NCBI GenBank assembly: GCA_012845835.1
Contig: JABAKD010000021.1
Span: forward strand, 4,526,706 to 4,590,705
Direction: 5' to 3'
From: Undaria pinnatifida
Lineage: Eukaryota; Sar; Phaeophyceae; Laminariales; Alariaceae
Length of the DNA stretch: 64,000 nt
Each line of letters opens with the position of its first letter. The stretch's first letter is position 1. The notes beneath the pieces are model-generated. The model was given only the letters and a program-made list of their open reading frames with translations. It was not told where the DNA came from and ran no database searches. This document shows positions 22,201-34,200 of the stretch, one piece after another. A program made the position numbers and the translations under genes.

Positions 22201-25200
22201 CGCCGGAGGATAATGAAGAAAAAAAAAGTTTTCTCTCATTACGGATGCCCTTGAACTGAGTAACCCACTGTACGAGCGCTTTTCCGCGAAAACCTTCCTG
22301 CTGGCGGGGGGGCTCCCCCTTAAACTGAGGAACCGCCCGACATCGTTAGAAGACCACAACACATGTTCTAATTACAGGCACTAGTATTCCATTGTATCGC
22401 AGCTATCCCCGGGTAAACGCCTTTACAACTGGAAACCCGTTTTGGGAGGAAAATACTTGGATTCAATTTAGGGAGGGATTTTGGGGGCTCCCTTCATCGA
22501 GGGCGCGCGACCAAAAAATAGAAACGACGCCACACTCCTATTATTAGTAAAAACGTCAGGAGATCATGGAAACCAAAAACGGGACTCTGTCATCACGGGA
22601 CGAGTTGAGACATACTCCCTGGTTTGGTTCTACTTGTTGGGAACGTTAACGTTTATTAATAGGAATATTAATAAGAGTGACGGATGGACGTTGAAGCTCA
22701 TTAATATTACATACAGTAGAATTGCCTTATTCAGCAGATATTTTGCTTTCCAGTCCCAAGCACCAGTCGGCGATAATTCCCTTACTTTTGTGTGTGCTTT
22801 CCATTATTTTCCTTTCCTTCCCTTGAGCAGGTTCGGACCGACTTACAGGAGGACGTAGGAGACGTTCTTCTTCGCCTGCTGGGCATCCTCGCCCACGAAT
22901 CCGATGAAGACGAGGTAAGGATGGCCTTTGGTTGACGAAACGCTCGCCACCATTACGGGTAAAAACATGTCGGTGTACGGCCACACACTATCGGACGCCG
23001 AAAAAGAAACGGGGATACTAGTTCAGACTGGGTTTTTATTGAGACTGGGTGTCTTATTTAAGAAAGGCTGTTTTTTAACTAACCTCAGTGCAGCGGCTAC
23101 GGATTTTTGTTTCCCGTAGACCTCATACTAGACCTCAAGCCCTGGCTGTTACCATGCCCTGTTTCTCATGAGATGCCCTGTACTCTACTGGTAGTGTTCG
23201 TACCAGCATTGCCAGCGGATGGTCACGTGGTTGGTGTCGGTGGTTTTTAACTTGCAACTGTTTTTTAGTCATGCGTCGGACACCAAACGATCTAGATCAT
23301 ACCTAGATCCTCTAGGCTATATGTTTGTCGACATGATACGCAGGATCTGTACAGAACAGATGTAACCAAGGACATCGTTTCTAATCGTGCAGATCATACG
23401 ACTCCGAACCGGCAACATGGTGTACCGGTCTTGCAGGTCATACAGATCAGGGATGTATCTGGCCTGCAAGACACAGATCGTGAACTGGGATATGATCAGT
23501 CTGACGTGTCAAAACTGTTAATAATTGTAGCTGTATCGCACATCGGGCAGATCGCGATAGATATCATCTAGAGCCTATAGCTGCCACTACGTTATGGTGT
23601 GCAGGGTCCGAGTAGTACAAATCCAACCTAGGAGACATGTGATATATATATATCATGCATATATTTCGGCTGCCATCCGGGAGCATTACTCAGGCCATGC
23701 CGACCATCTCTCCTGTCCTCTACTGTATTGCACATGTAGTTGCGCGTATATATAGTAGGAGTACGTTGCATGACGAGCCGTTGATCCTCTTATTGAATTA
23801 ATAGTTCCATAATATGGCCCCTCCGCCATTGAAGCGGAGGAGCCGCGGCAGCCTTAACCCCTACTCGAGCAAGAGAGGGATGTGTTTTCTCTGAAGAGCA
23901 TAGGTCATGAATATCTAGGGATGTGATATCTTCTATGTGCGAAATGTACGCACAAGGTGCCGAATTCCGTCCCACAAGTGCTTCTAGCAGGATGCAGCTC
24001 ACCCTTGGTGCGACGCCCCGAAAACCTCACGGCGCTTCGCGCTCGGTGCATGCGATGTCTTCCTGGTCGGTGAAAGCCCTACATGCTCCGTCCTGGCATA
24101 GCAGGGATGCGAGTGTCTATACCTTGCATTGTCATGTGACTACGGCTATGGGTGAAATGAGTACACCCCCCCCCCCTCCCCGCCTCCCTCTTCCCGGCAC
24201 CGCCTGCAATTGCCTTATTCCAGCCCTCAGAAATCAGGGATGCTGTAAAAAGAATGTACGGCGAGGTACATTACCTGCTCGACTGCTCGTGCGGAAAGGT
24301 AAGCTGGTACCATTACAGTAGGTTCAACTTTTTCCTACAGTAGAGAGTGTGGAGAGTATTCTGCGTAAGACGCGTGGCTATTTTGTTATGGGTACAGCAG
24401 TGTGGTTCTTCTGTAGGTAGGTGCCGGTGTCTGCCAGCGGGAAACACCGGCACCGTAGCGGCAACCGGCCCTACGCTGCATGCTGGCACCACTGGTGCTT
24501 CCCATCTGTGGCAACCGATTGCACACGCACTATAACGGGAAACAGGCACTACTCAACCGGCACTATTGAGGGGTCAATACTGCACAAAACCAAGGGTAGG
24601 GTACAACAGCAGTGCCAGGTATACGGAAACCGGCACTACCCTGTATGCTGGCACTACTGGTGCTTCCCATCTGTGCCAACCGATTGCACACGCACTATAA
24701 CGGGAAACAGGCACTACTCAACCGGCACTATTGGGGGGTCAATACTGCACAAAACCAAGGGTAGGGTACTATATATAGTATTATACCACCCCCCTCGTTC
24801 ACGGCCAAAAGCTTGGGCCACTGGTGCGAGCGGTTCTGTACCTCACCCAAAAGCGTCATCAACCATATCATTATGATGAAGAAAAACAAATGATTCCGCG
24901 GAGACGCGCGTCAAGTGGCATTCCGCCAGAATACGGTATGTTGCTCTTCAGTTCAGAAGCCCCGACCGTGAAAAAAAAAGGTGTTTTTGTTTTCCAAAGC
25001 AACCGCTATGTACCTCGATCGTAGCACCTGCTGTCAGGCATTGTACCACGATCCAAGATCCTCTTCCGTACATTCACGGCACAAAAGTAGACGGGGCTGG
25101 GCTGGGCGTGATGATCGGCTGACAGTATCGCTTAGGTTGTGACACTAATCACACGACGATCTTCTTCTGTCGTATTCCGGTATTAATGTTTCCGCTGTGT

Positions 25201-28200
25201 ATGAGAACACTTCTGGAAGTGTGCGCGAGCTTGCCTTTCAGACTTTAGCCCCTTTTTTAGGCCTGCACCTGCGTTCTTTGGGACACAAAACTTGAAAGTT
25301 TACGAGGAAAAACATTCCGCAGTGGTACCCACTCGTGACAAGATTAAAATCCCCACGGCTTCCGGAAAATGACGGGCCGATGAAAACGTTATCCAGACCG
25401 TTGTTGGCACATGCGTTTTACAGAACTCCCAATCAATAAAATTATGGGAATATTCTTGCCGTAGCCGACAGTGACGACGACGAATGATGCTCACATGATA
25501 CCGTCTGAGTAGGGTGCTCTGTGGACCAAACGACCTACAGAGCCGCGCGGCGGCAGGGGTGGCACGTTTGTGCCCCATATATATATATATATATGTTTTT
25601 TTTTTGCACACTTCTACTTTTCAGCTCCTGGACAGGCCGTGGTCACATGTGTCGTCTCTTCTCCCCCCCAGTTCTTGCTTTCAATTTTTCATCACGCATA
25701 GGGTTCAGCACTCCCACTTCTCGTCGGTCGATTTTTCGTCGAGTGTTGCTAACTCACGCTCTCTCTCGCGCTTCCCGCACGTCAATTTGTGCTCAAAAAA
25801 AAAATCCCCGCGAATTTATACGAGTATGCACTCGGGGGGGGCTCGAACTCACGAAACTGACCTATACCAGGCTCGAGGATAACCTGATACGCCACCGGGG
25901 CGGCCGTTTATATATATACCAGTATATAGTATGTCGAATAAAGTAATAGTTTCTTATATTTTATGTGTGTTTTAGAATGATATTCGTTGGACACCTAGCC
26001 CATGGGCGTTGTGTAGAGGGCTTAACGTACATTCGATTTTCAAATTCGTTTGTCGGGTGAAGTGTATATACATAGAGGTCGTCAAACAAGGGGCCTCAGA
26101 AACTATTTGTTTATCCCCACCACCGTGCTCGCGTCTGAAACAGTTGTTCTGCTCGCGTGTCATCGTTGCTGTCTTGTCTACGAGTGTGCGCAGATAAGTG
26201 CGAAAGTCCCCCGCTCGACGATTGCGTTGTCCTTTTCGCCCATGCATGCACACGACACGGCAAACGTATCTCGTATATATCTTTATGCTATTTTGATCGC
26301 CTTCGAACGAATAATGAATATGAGTGAGCTCTGCGTAATCCTTTATGAACGAAGAAAATGGTTGATATAATGCACACACCGAATACCAGCACTCACTTTC
26401 CCTCGCCCAACCCGTTCTCCCTCAATTCACTCTTCTTCGCTGGTCAGCCCGAAGGAAAAAGCCGGGCTAATGATCCCTTTTGGCTGCTAAATGTTCCCAT
26501 GAAGCATCTCGCATCCATCGACGACGCGGAATATTCGCAGAGCAAAGCGGGAGGGGAAGCAAGAGGTGGTAGTCATGGTGCCGTGCATCTCGACGATCTA
26601 CTCTCGAAGGTGTGTAGTACATGGTGCCGTCGAACAATCGCTCAGTCGTTGGCTTATCAAAAAGAGTGGATTGATCGATTGAGCCGGCGACAACACGACT
26701 ACTAACCGTGACCTCCCTACCGTAAATACGACGACTACAGTACACCCCACCCCCCTCCCTACCGTAGACATGATGAATGTACCCCCCTCCCTCCCACTGT
26801 AGATACGATTGTCCCCCCCCCCCTCTACTGTAGATACGATCATGCCCCTCTCCCTCTACTGTAGATACGACGATTGTAACCCCCCCCCCTACCGTACTCA
26901 TAGATACGATCATTACCCCCCCCCCCCTACCGTGAATACGACGATTGCACCCCCCCCCCCTACCGTGTATGTAATATGTACACGCCTCCCCTGGATCGCA
27001 GATACAATTATTACACCCCCCGCCTACCGTAGCTACGATGATTACTCCCCTCCCCCCTCCTTGCCAAAAAAATGCGACTATTACACCGCCCCTCTTCCGT
27101 AGCCTTGATCACGGCTCGCATCCCCGGCGTCCGCACCCCCTAAACCCGCGCGTCTTACCTATCGCTCGCTCGCTTGCTCACTCACGCGCATAAAACGACT
27201 GTACAGAAGTTCGACACGCAAAGGGTCGAGAACTGCCTGGAGTGCCGCAACGAAGAGAACAAGTGGCAGGTGAGCGAGTTGCGGTTGACTGGAGTGTCCG
27301 ATGTAGAACTTCCATGCGTGCTTAGATGGGGATATTACTTTTTCGTCAAAAAAACTACAGTAAGGCCATGGGACCCTTCATTGGGTTAATATTTTTTGTA
27401 TCAAAAAGTCTCTGCTTTGGCTGAGGTATAGACCTCAGGCGAGAAATCTCAGTAGAATTTACCAAGGTTATGCTCTGTAGGGCTTGTGGATTCCGGGCCA
27501 GGGTATGGGAGTCTTACAGAACTTCCAGAAGTTTCGGGTACGGGTATGGAAGTGTAGCATAACTCAGCAAAGTTCCTGGTACTGTGGCACAGTGTTACAT
27601 AACTCACAGAAGTTCCGGGGGGGTACAAAACATGCTGCTCCCATACCCCGGGTATTGTGGCACTGGTCGTACAGAACTCAAAGAAGTTCCTGGTACGGGT
27701 ATGAAAGTCTTACAGAACTTTCAGAAGTTCCGAGTACGGGTATGAAAGTCTTACAGAACTTCCAGAAGTTCCGGGTATTGTGGCACGGGCGTACATAACT
27801 AACGGAAGTTCCGGGCAGGTAAAATGATGCTGTATCCGGACCCCGGATCTTTGTGGCACTGGCGTACAGAACTTACCTAAGTTTCGGTTGCGGGTGTGTG
27901 TGTCCTACAGAACTTACAGAAGTTCTTTATAGGGTAATACTTGGCGTAAATACCCCGGGTATGGTTCTGTGCGTACCCTACAGATAGAACGAAAATAGAA
28001 ACTTCGGGTACGGGGTATGAATGTCGTGCAGAACTCACAGACGTTCCGGGTACGGATAGGGTTGTACATAACTCACAGAAGTTCCGGGTACGGGTAATGC
28101 CCGGGTAAATACCCGCCTCAAAGGGGCGAAAAAACAACATGACTGATCAACAAAGACACAATTGTCAACGCATGTCTAATACTGCGATTTGCATCCTGCA

Positions 28201-31200
28201 TACGCTAATACACTTATAGGAAGTATCACATACTGGCGACATATACGCACCGTTGTATGATGGCCCATTTTGGTTGCTCGTGCTTTCGTTCACAAACAAA
28301 CCAGTTTGTGCTGTTGGTGCTGTGTTCTACAAAGTTCTCAATGAGAGTCTTTCCAACTTCCTGGGAAACGACTTCCGCGGCCACAGGTTTACCTCCAAAA
28401 TTGCCGTATACTGTTGCACAGGAACAAAACTTTGCGATAAAAATAATACTAATGCATATTGAATATATACATATAGTAATAATATGGCAAGCCCGAAAAT
28501 CCTTCCAACCGAGAAAAAAAAACGAGGAAAGAGCCTTCCCACGGTAGGGTTGCAGCAGAAAGTCCCTGAGCTCCTCACATGAGGAACTCAATATCTCACC
28601 CGAAAAATGACTTCGAAGGCATTCGGTCGCACAACCCGACCAAGCTTCTATGCCTCAGTCCAGAAATAAAATGTACTCGTGAAATTACTTCATTGACCGG
28701 CAGTTCCTCACATGAGAAACCCAATCGCCCAGGGACCTTTTGGCGCAATAATACAACTGCAACCCCTACCGTGGGATGACTCGAAAAAAGAAATCAACGC
28801 CGATCACAACAACTACAATAATGATACAAATTGCAAACTATTCAATCACAATACTTCGAGCACAACTATCACCTGTGATATCAATTACAGTTACATCTGA
28901 TAAAACTTTTTCGAGCACACGAACTTTGATACGAATATATGAATATATAACGCTTCAAACACCCGAGAACACACAAACGTCACGTTCGCTTTGGTTCTAC
29001 AGAGTTGGAAAACGTAGACGAGTTTGTGAGGGGGTTGTTTTTGTGTGTAAATTTCGTGTCGGGGTGTGGCGGCAGCGTGACCGACAAGACATGTCGTCAG
29101 AATGAATAGCACCAGACATGACGTCAGAATGAACTCGACCCTAATCTGTACCGTCTACTGCGGGTATTGTTACTTAAGGCATACCCGTACCCGGGGTAAT
29201 GTGCCACAGTCGCACAGAACTCACAGAAATTCCGGGTAAGGGTATGGGGTTCTTACAGAACTTGCAGGAGTTTCGGGTACGGGTACGGAAGTCTTACAGA
29301 ACTTCCAGAAGTTCCGGGTATTGTGGCATGGGCGTATATAACTTACAGAAATTCCGAGCGGGTTTAAAAATGCTGTACCCGTACCCGGGCATGAATCTTG
29401 TACAGAACATCCAGAAGTTCCGGGTACGGGTATGAATGTCCTTCAGAACTTGTAGAAGTTCTTTGTACGGTAATACCACGGGGTAAATACCCCGGGTATG
29501 GTTTGTACTTACCCTACAGACTTTAAACTATTGGGTGCACCCCTGCCGTGTAGCATGCGTCATCAGTCGCGGAGTCTTTTTACTTGCTAACGAGCCTGAT
29601 ATCAACCAGTTTGGTGAGGTGATTTCGTTTCCATGGATTATCACGGGTCAGACGGTTTTCAAAAACTCGCGGGTCGAGTTGGGTGGGACCGGGTCGGGCG
29701 GGCTCGGGTCGGATCGGGTCGGGCCGGGTTGGGTTGGGTCGGATCGATTTCCGATTCGCGATAAGGGATTCGAGCCACAAAAAAAACAGATTATTTTGAT
29801 TCGTTCAGCACAGACGCCTTCGACATAGGTAAAGGTCGAGGGTATGAACAGCTGAGACATCACCCTCGCTAAATCACAGTAGCGACTACCAGTACATTGC
29901 ACAACAACTAAGAAAGAAACAGGATTGCTGGCTCAGGTTGGAATTATTATTTAATAGAGGGTGGGTTCTACATACATAACGGCCCCTGAAATTCGTAGCT
30001 TCCTGTACATTACCCTGTTTCTTATTAGGTGCCCCGTACTGCCCCAAGTTGTTGTGCAGGGTGCATTCATCAGTTGAGTCGTGCTGTGCAGACGCCCCAA
30101 GTAGATATGCTAGCGTACGAACGGTTGAGGCAGCACCGTCGCAAAAGCATCGTATCGCCTGCCACGCATTTTACCGGGTTTTGCGCGATCCGCGTTCCAA
30201 ATCTCACGCGCAATGACTGTGCAATATCTGCTATAGTACAGGACACCTCAGAAGAAACGGGGTAATTGGAAAGCCAGACTGAGATTACAGAAAATTTAGA
30301 AATCCAGGAGCCGTTGCACTGGAGTTAGTGTAGAAACGCATCCTGCCTCAAATAAGAAATCCAGTCAGCGCATCTTTGATTGTAATCAAGTGTACTGTAA
30401 TGTACTGCCCACCCCACCCTGTTTAACGCGATCGGCAGTCTAAGCCTGACGGGCGGTCACAGGAGCCCGTGCTCATCGACGGCTCTGGCCAATCCCGGAT
30501 TACACGTTTTCCCTGTTGACATTATCCTGCCTTTCTTATTTCTCACATACCCTGGTAGTTTTTTATGGTTTTACTGTGTCTCTTATTGGGTTCTTGTGTT
30601 ACATCTAGTAGGCCTTTTTCACCCCCTTTTGCCCGATCCGCAGGCTAAGCCTGACGGTCGCTCAAAGGAGCCGTGCTCGCAAACAGCCCTGGCCGTTCTC
30701 AAATTTTTTACTTTGCAGTAACTCTCAGCCTGGATTTATTATTTATCCGTTTCTTATCTTTTGCACCCTGTTTCTCATTGGGTTGTCCTGTGCTGTGCGC
30801 CTTTTTCACCCTCTTTACGCGACCCGCACAGGTAATTCCTGACGGGAGGACAAAGGTACCCTTGCTCGCCAATAGCCCTGACCAGCTACTGCTCCAACTT
30901 GGTCGTTGGCAAGGAGACCGGTGAGTTCCACCACACCAAATAAGAGACAGAAAATAGATGAAAAGCAGGGTTAGCAACAACAATGCCCGTCCAGGATTTA
31001 ATTCCGAGGGCGTGTGTCGTACGCTAGCTTCAGTACAACGACTCCCAGATTTCGTATTTTGCTGCGAATATCAGTCTGCCATTGTTATTCACCTGTTTTT
31101 GATTAGGTATCCTGTACCACACGGAACGCCTATTTTTGAGAAAGATAACTACTTGCCCAGACCGGATTTCTTATTTACTTGCATTTTTATTTGCAAATAA

Positions 31201-34200
31201 GACGGCTGTGAGTTCGAATGGTTGAGCAATCGACACTTAACGTTGCAAGCTGAATGACACGTCATCGCAACGAAACCGTGATTGCGTGTTGAAAGCATGC
31301 CCATTCCTTCGCCGCACCTTCCAAATGTCACTAATGAGTCTTGAATGATTGCGTTCGCTATTAGAATTGACGCTCACTGCACGAGATCCACCCGTTCCTC
31401 CTCGACCACCCATCGCTGACAGAAACTATTCGAAGAAGCTTGAGCATCTGGTAACCGTCCCCATGGTTCTGGATGTTGGCGCCTACACCGAAGTGGGGAA
31501 GACGGTGTCCAAGGGTAAGCCACGCATGCCTTTTACCGTAGGACCACCAAACTGTTCCGAGGGGCTTCTCACGTGAGGATAGATGTCCGTACCTCACACG
31601 ACAACATGACAATGGACAGCCAATTTCGATGAACGACCCCACCGCGTAGGAATACAACGCAATAAAAAAGAGTCAGCCGGCGGCAGGCGTGGTGCATCGA
31701 AGGTTTCTGAGCTCCTAGCATGAGCAGCTCAATATCTCACCCGAAAGGGTGACCTCGAGAAGGCATTCAATCGCGAAACCCGACCAACACCTCAATGCGC
31801 TACGGTAGTAATAATACAATTGAACTCCGAGGAGTATCAAACTAACCGGTTGTTGCTCACGTGAGACGCTCAATCGGGCAGAAGGTCAGAAACATCACAT
31901 GGCCAAAACGTTGCAATCCCTACCGCACTATAGAGGGATGGCTCAAAAGTAAAGCACAAAAGGCGTTCCAACCAAATTGGGTAGTTCCTTAGTTGACGAG
32001 TTAGGTCTGCCCGAAGTGTCTTGCAAAAAACCGCTACGCCCTGCAGTAACACGCTTTGGACTTTTTGTGCGGTATACCCATGTTACCATCTTGCACTCGC
32101 CCGATCTCGCCTCGTTCTACCATCGAAAAAAGTGGAAGTCTTCAAGAAGTGTGGAGTAATTAATTATCGTCTCCCCAGAAGGTGGATATTGATTTACGAG
32201 TGGAATTGATACCGAAGTATGAATAAAAAGTGAGGCTGCCACAGGTAGCGAAACGTTGCTTCGGCCAAGAGTTGTGCAGAAAAGGGGCGCGGTAAAGTTC
32301 AAGTTATAGTTCTCAGGGGGCACGAGTTCTCAATACGCTAGCGTGTCTGGAGCAACAAGTCATCGGCGGGGTTTGCCTTATGCCCGATGATGGGTGGGTT
32401 GCTTAATGTCTGTCTCTCTCGAACATGGAACTTACTTGGTGTCCTGAGTTGGCATGAACTACTTAACTGTCACAAGCAACCTTCGGAAAGGAAAAATTGA
32501 TCATTGTTTCTCCCTGCGACTTGCGTAGCTTTTTCATCTGTTCAGAAGCTGCAAAAGCGTATGTAAGCTGAACTTGACGCCCACCAAAGCAGTAGCGACC
32601 TTGAACGATGGCTTATTGAACTACAGAATGTGAACTGAATGCAAACATATTTGAGAAGGTCGATGTTGCATGCCCGATTACTTGCGCGATGGATACATGA
32701 ATATTTTTTTCGTCATTCTTTCGCTGCAGCTGTCGGCTGGCTTTGATTTTGTTTTGGTACGGCGTGCGAATCGATTTATCTTCGCGGTGCTGTTGCTGCT
32801 GCCCCGCTACTGCTGCTGCTCTGCAGTGTTAATGCTGCTCTGCTGTGTATGTATATGCTGAAGTACCGGGTACACTGTGAGGAGCGGCGTAGGTACCGTC
32901 GTTTCTTGCGTCACCCCATTTTCTCTTCTTGCTGCGGGCTAGCTTTCTGAATACACCCTTTACACGCACCATGGATCCCACCAACTGTTCGTCATGGGCT
33001 CCTTCTCCACATCCGAAGGGAAATCTTGCACAAACTGAACTTTAAAATCGTATGGGGTGGTCGTTGTTACTTGTTGGATACTTGCGCTCTGGTTGTTTTA
33101 TTATTTAGTTTTCCAAAAGGGTTTCCTTCATTTTCAACGTCCCACACCCCCGCCCGAGATTTTAAGCCAACCGCATTCAGAACCGGAAGCTTATAGTAGC
33201 TATTAAACTCGTGTGGGCTGATCGGTGCTACTTGCTCGGTCACTTGCGCGGTAGTTTGCTTTTTCGTATTATTCGCTTTCAAGAGAATTTTATTTTGTTC
33301 TTCGTTCTTGCCCGGTGGCTATTCGAGTAATATGAATAGCTCATGCGCAGTACATATCATAGCTTGGAACGCCTGTCTTTGTTCGCCCTTCGCAACTCGT
33401 CACACGCCCGCCCGGGATTTCGAGCCAGTCACACCTTGAAAGGGGACCACCTTGATGTGTTTCTTACGTAGGCAGCAGCAGTATTAGACGGGTTAACCTC
33501 AGTTGTAAAGTTCGAAACTTTTCTCACACGAATAAAGTCAAACTGTAGTTTGTTCTGAAAAATCGGTCCACGCACGTACAGAGCTATGAAAGGGTGTGGT
33601 ACATCGGAAAAGACTAACAAACCCGACCCGCACACATGATGCCTCAGTCACAACCACGCGAAAAATAAAGAGTAGCTGGTATGCTACTGCTCTACGCAAA
33701 GGTAGTCAGTTTATATAGTGACGGCGTCTACGCTACATTGCCCAAGGACAAGCCGACATGAATATGAATAGTAACAATAGCTAGCTGTGGACGTGTTCAG
33801 TTCTCGGTCTGAGGGCGTAAGACTGGAGGGTACCTTGCCACTTGCCAGGGGTATTCGACAACTTGCTGGCTGTGTGCGTGATGGGCCCTGCCGGCTTCCA
33901 CCTATAGGTGCCCGGGCCGGATTGGAGGGTTCAGGTCCGGTGGGATCAGGGTGTCAAGCCCAATTTTGAAGTGCGTGTGCGTGTGCTGACCAACTAATCG
34001 CCTCGAAATATCAGTAGTTGGTCGACGAAAGGGCTTCTCGAATGAGTGGCAAGCTCAACCGGAAGTAGACCGCGATCTAGATCATGTTCCTCGATCTAGA
34101 TCACGTCTCGAATAAGTGGCAAGCTCCACCGGAAGTAGACCGTGATGTAGATCATGTTCCGCGATCTAGATCACGTTTGCTTGACACAGAGCTGAAATGT

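Noticed and set aside
28226-28591. ORFs of 69-121 codons near 28.3-28.6 kb as USP exons
   Set aside because: None joins in phase or matches a USP motif, and the right part lies in repeat family F.
27480-29520. Regularly spaced palindromic units resembling a CRISPR array or heat-shock elements
   Set aside because: Units and spacers are not distinct, spacing varies, the genome is eukaryotic, and GAA/TTC spacing does not follow the 5-bp heat-shock pattern.
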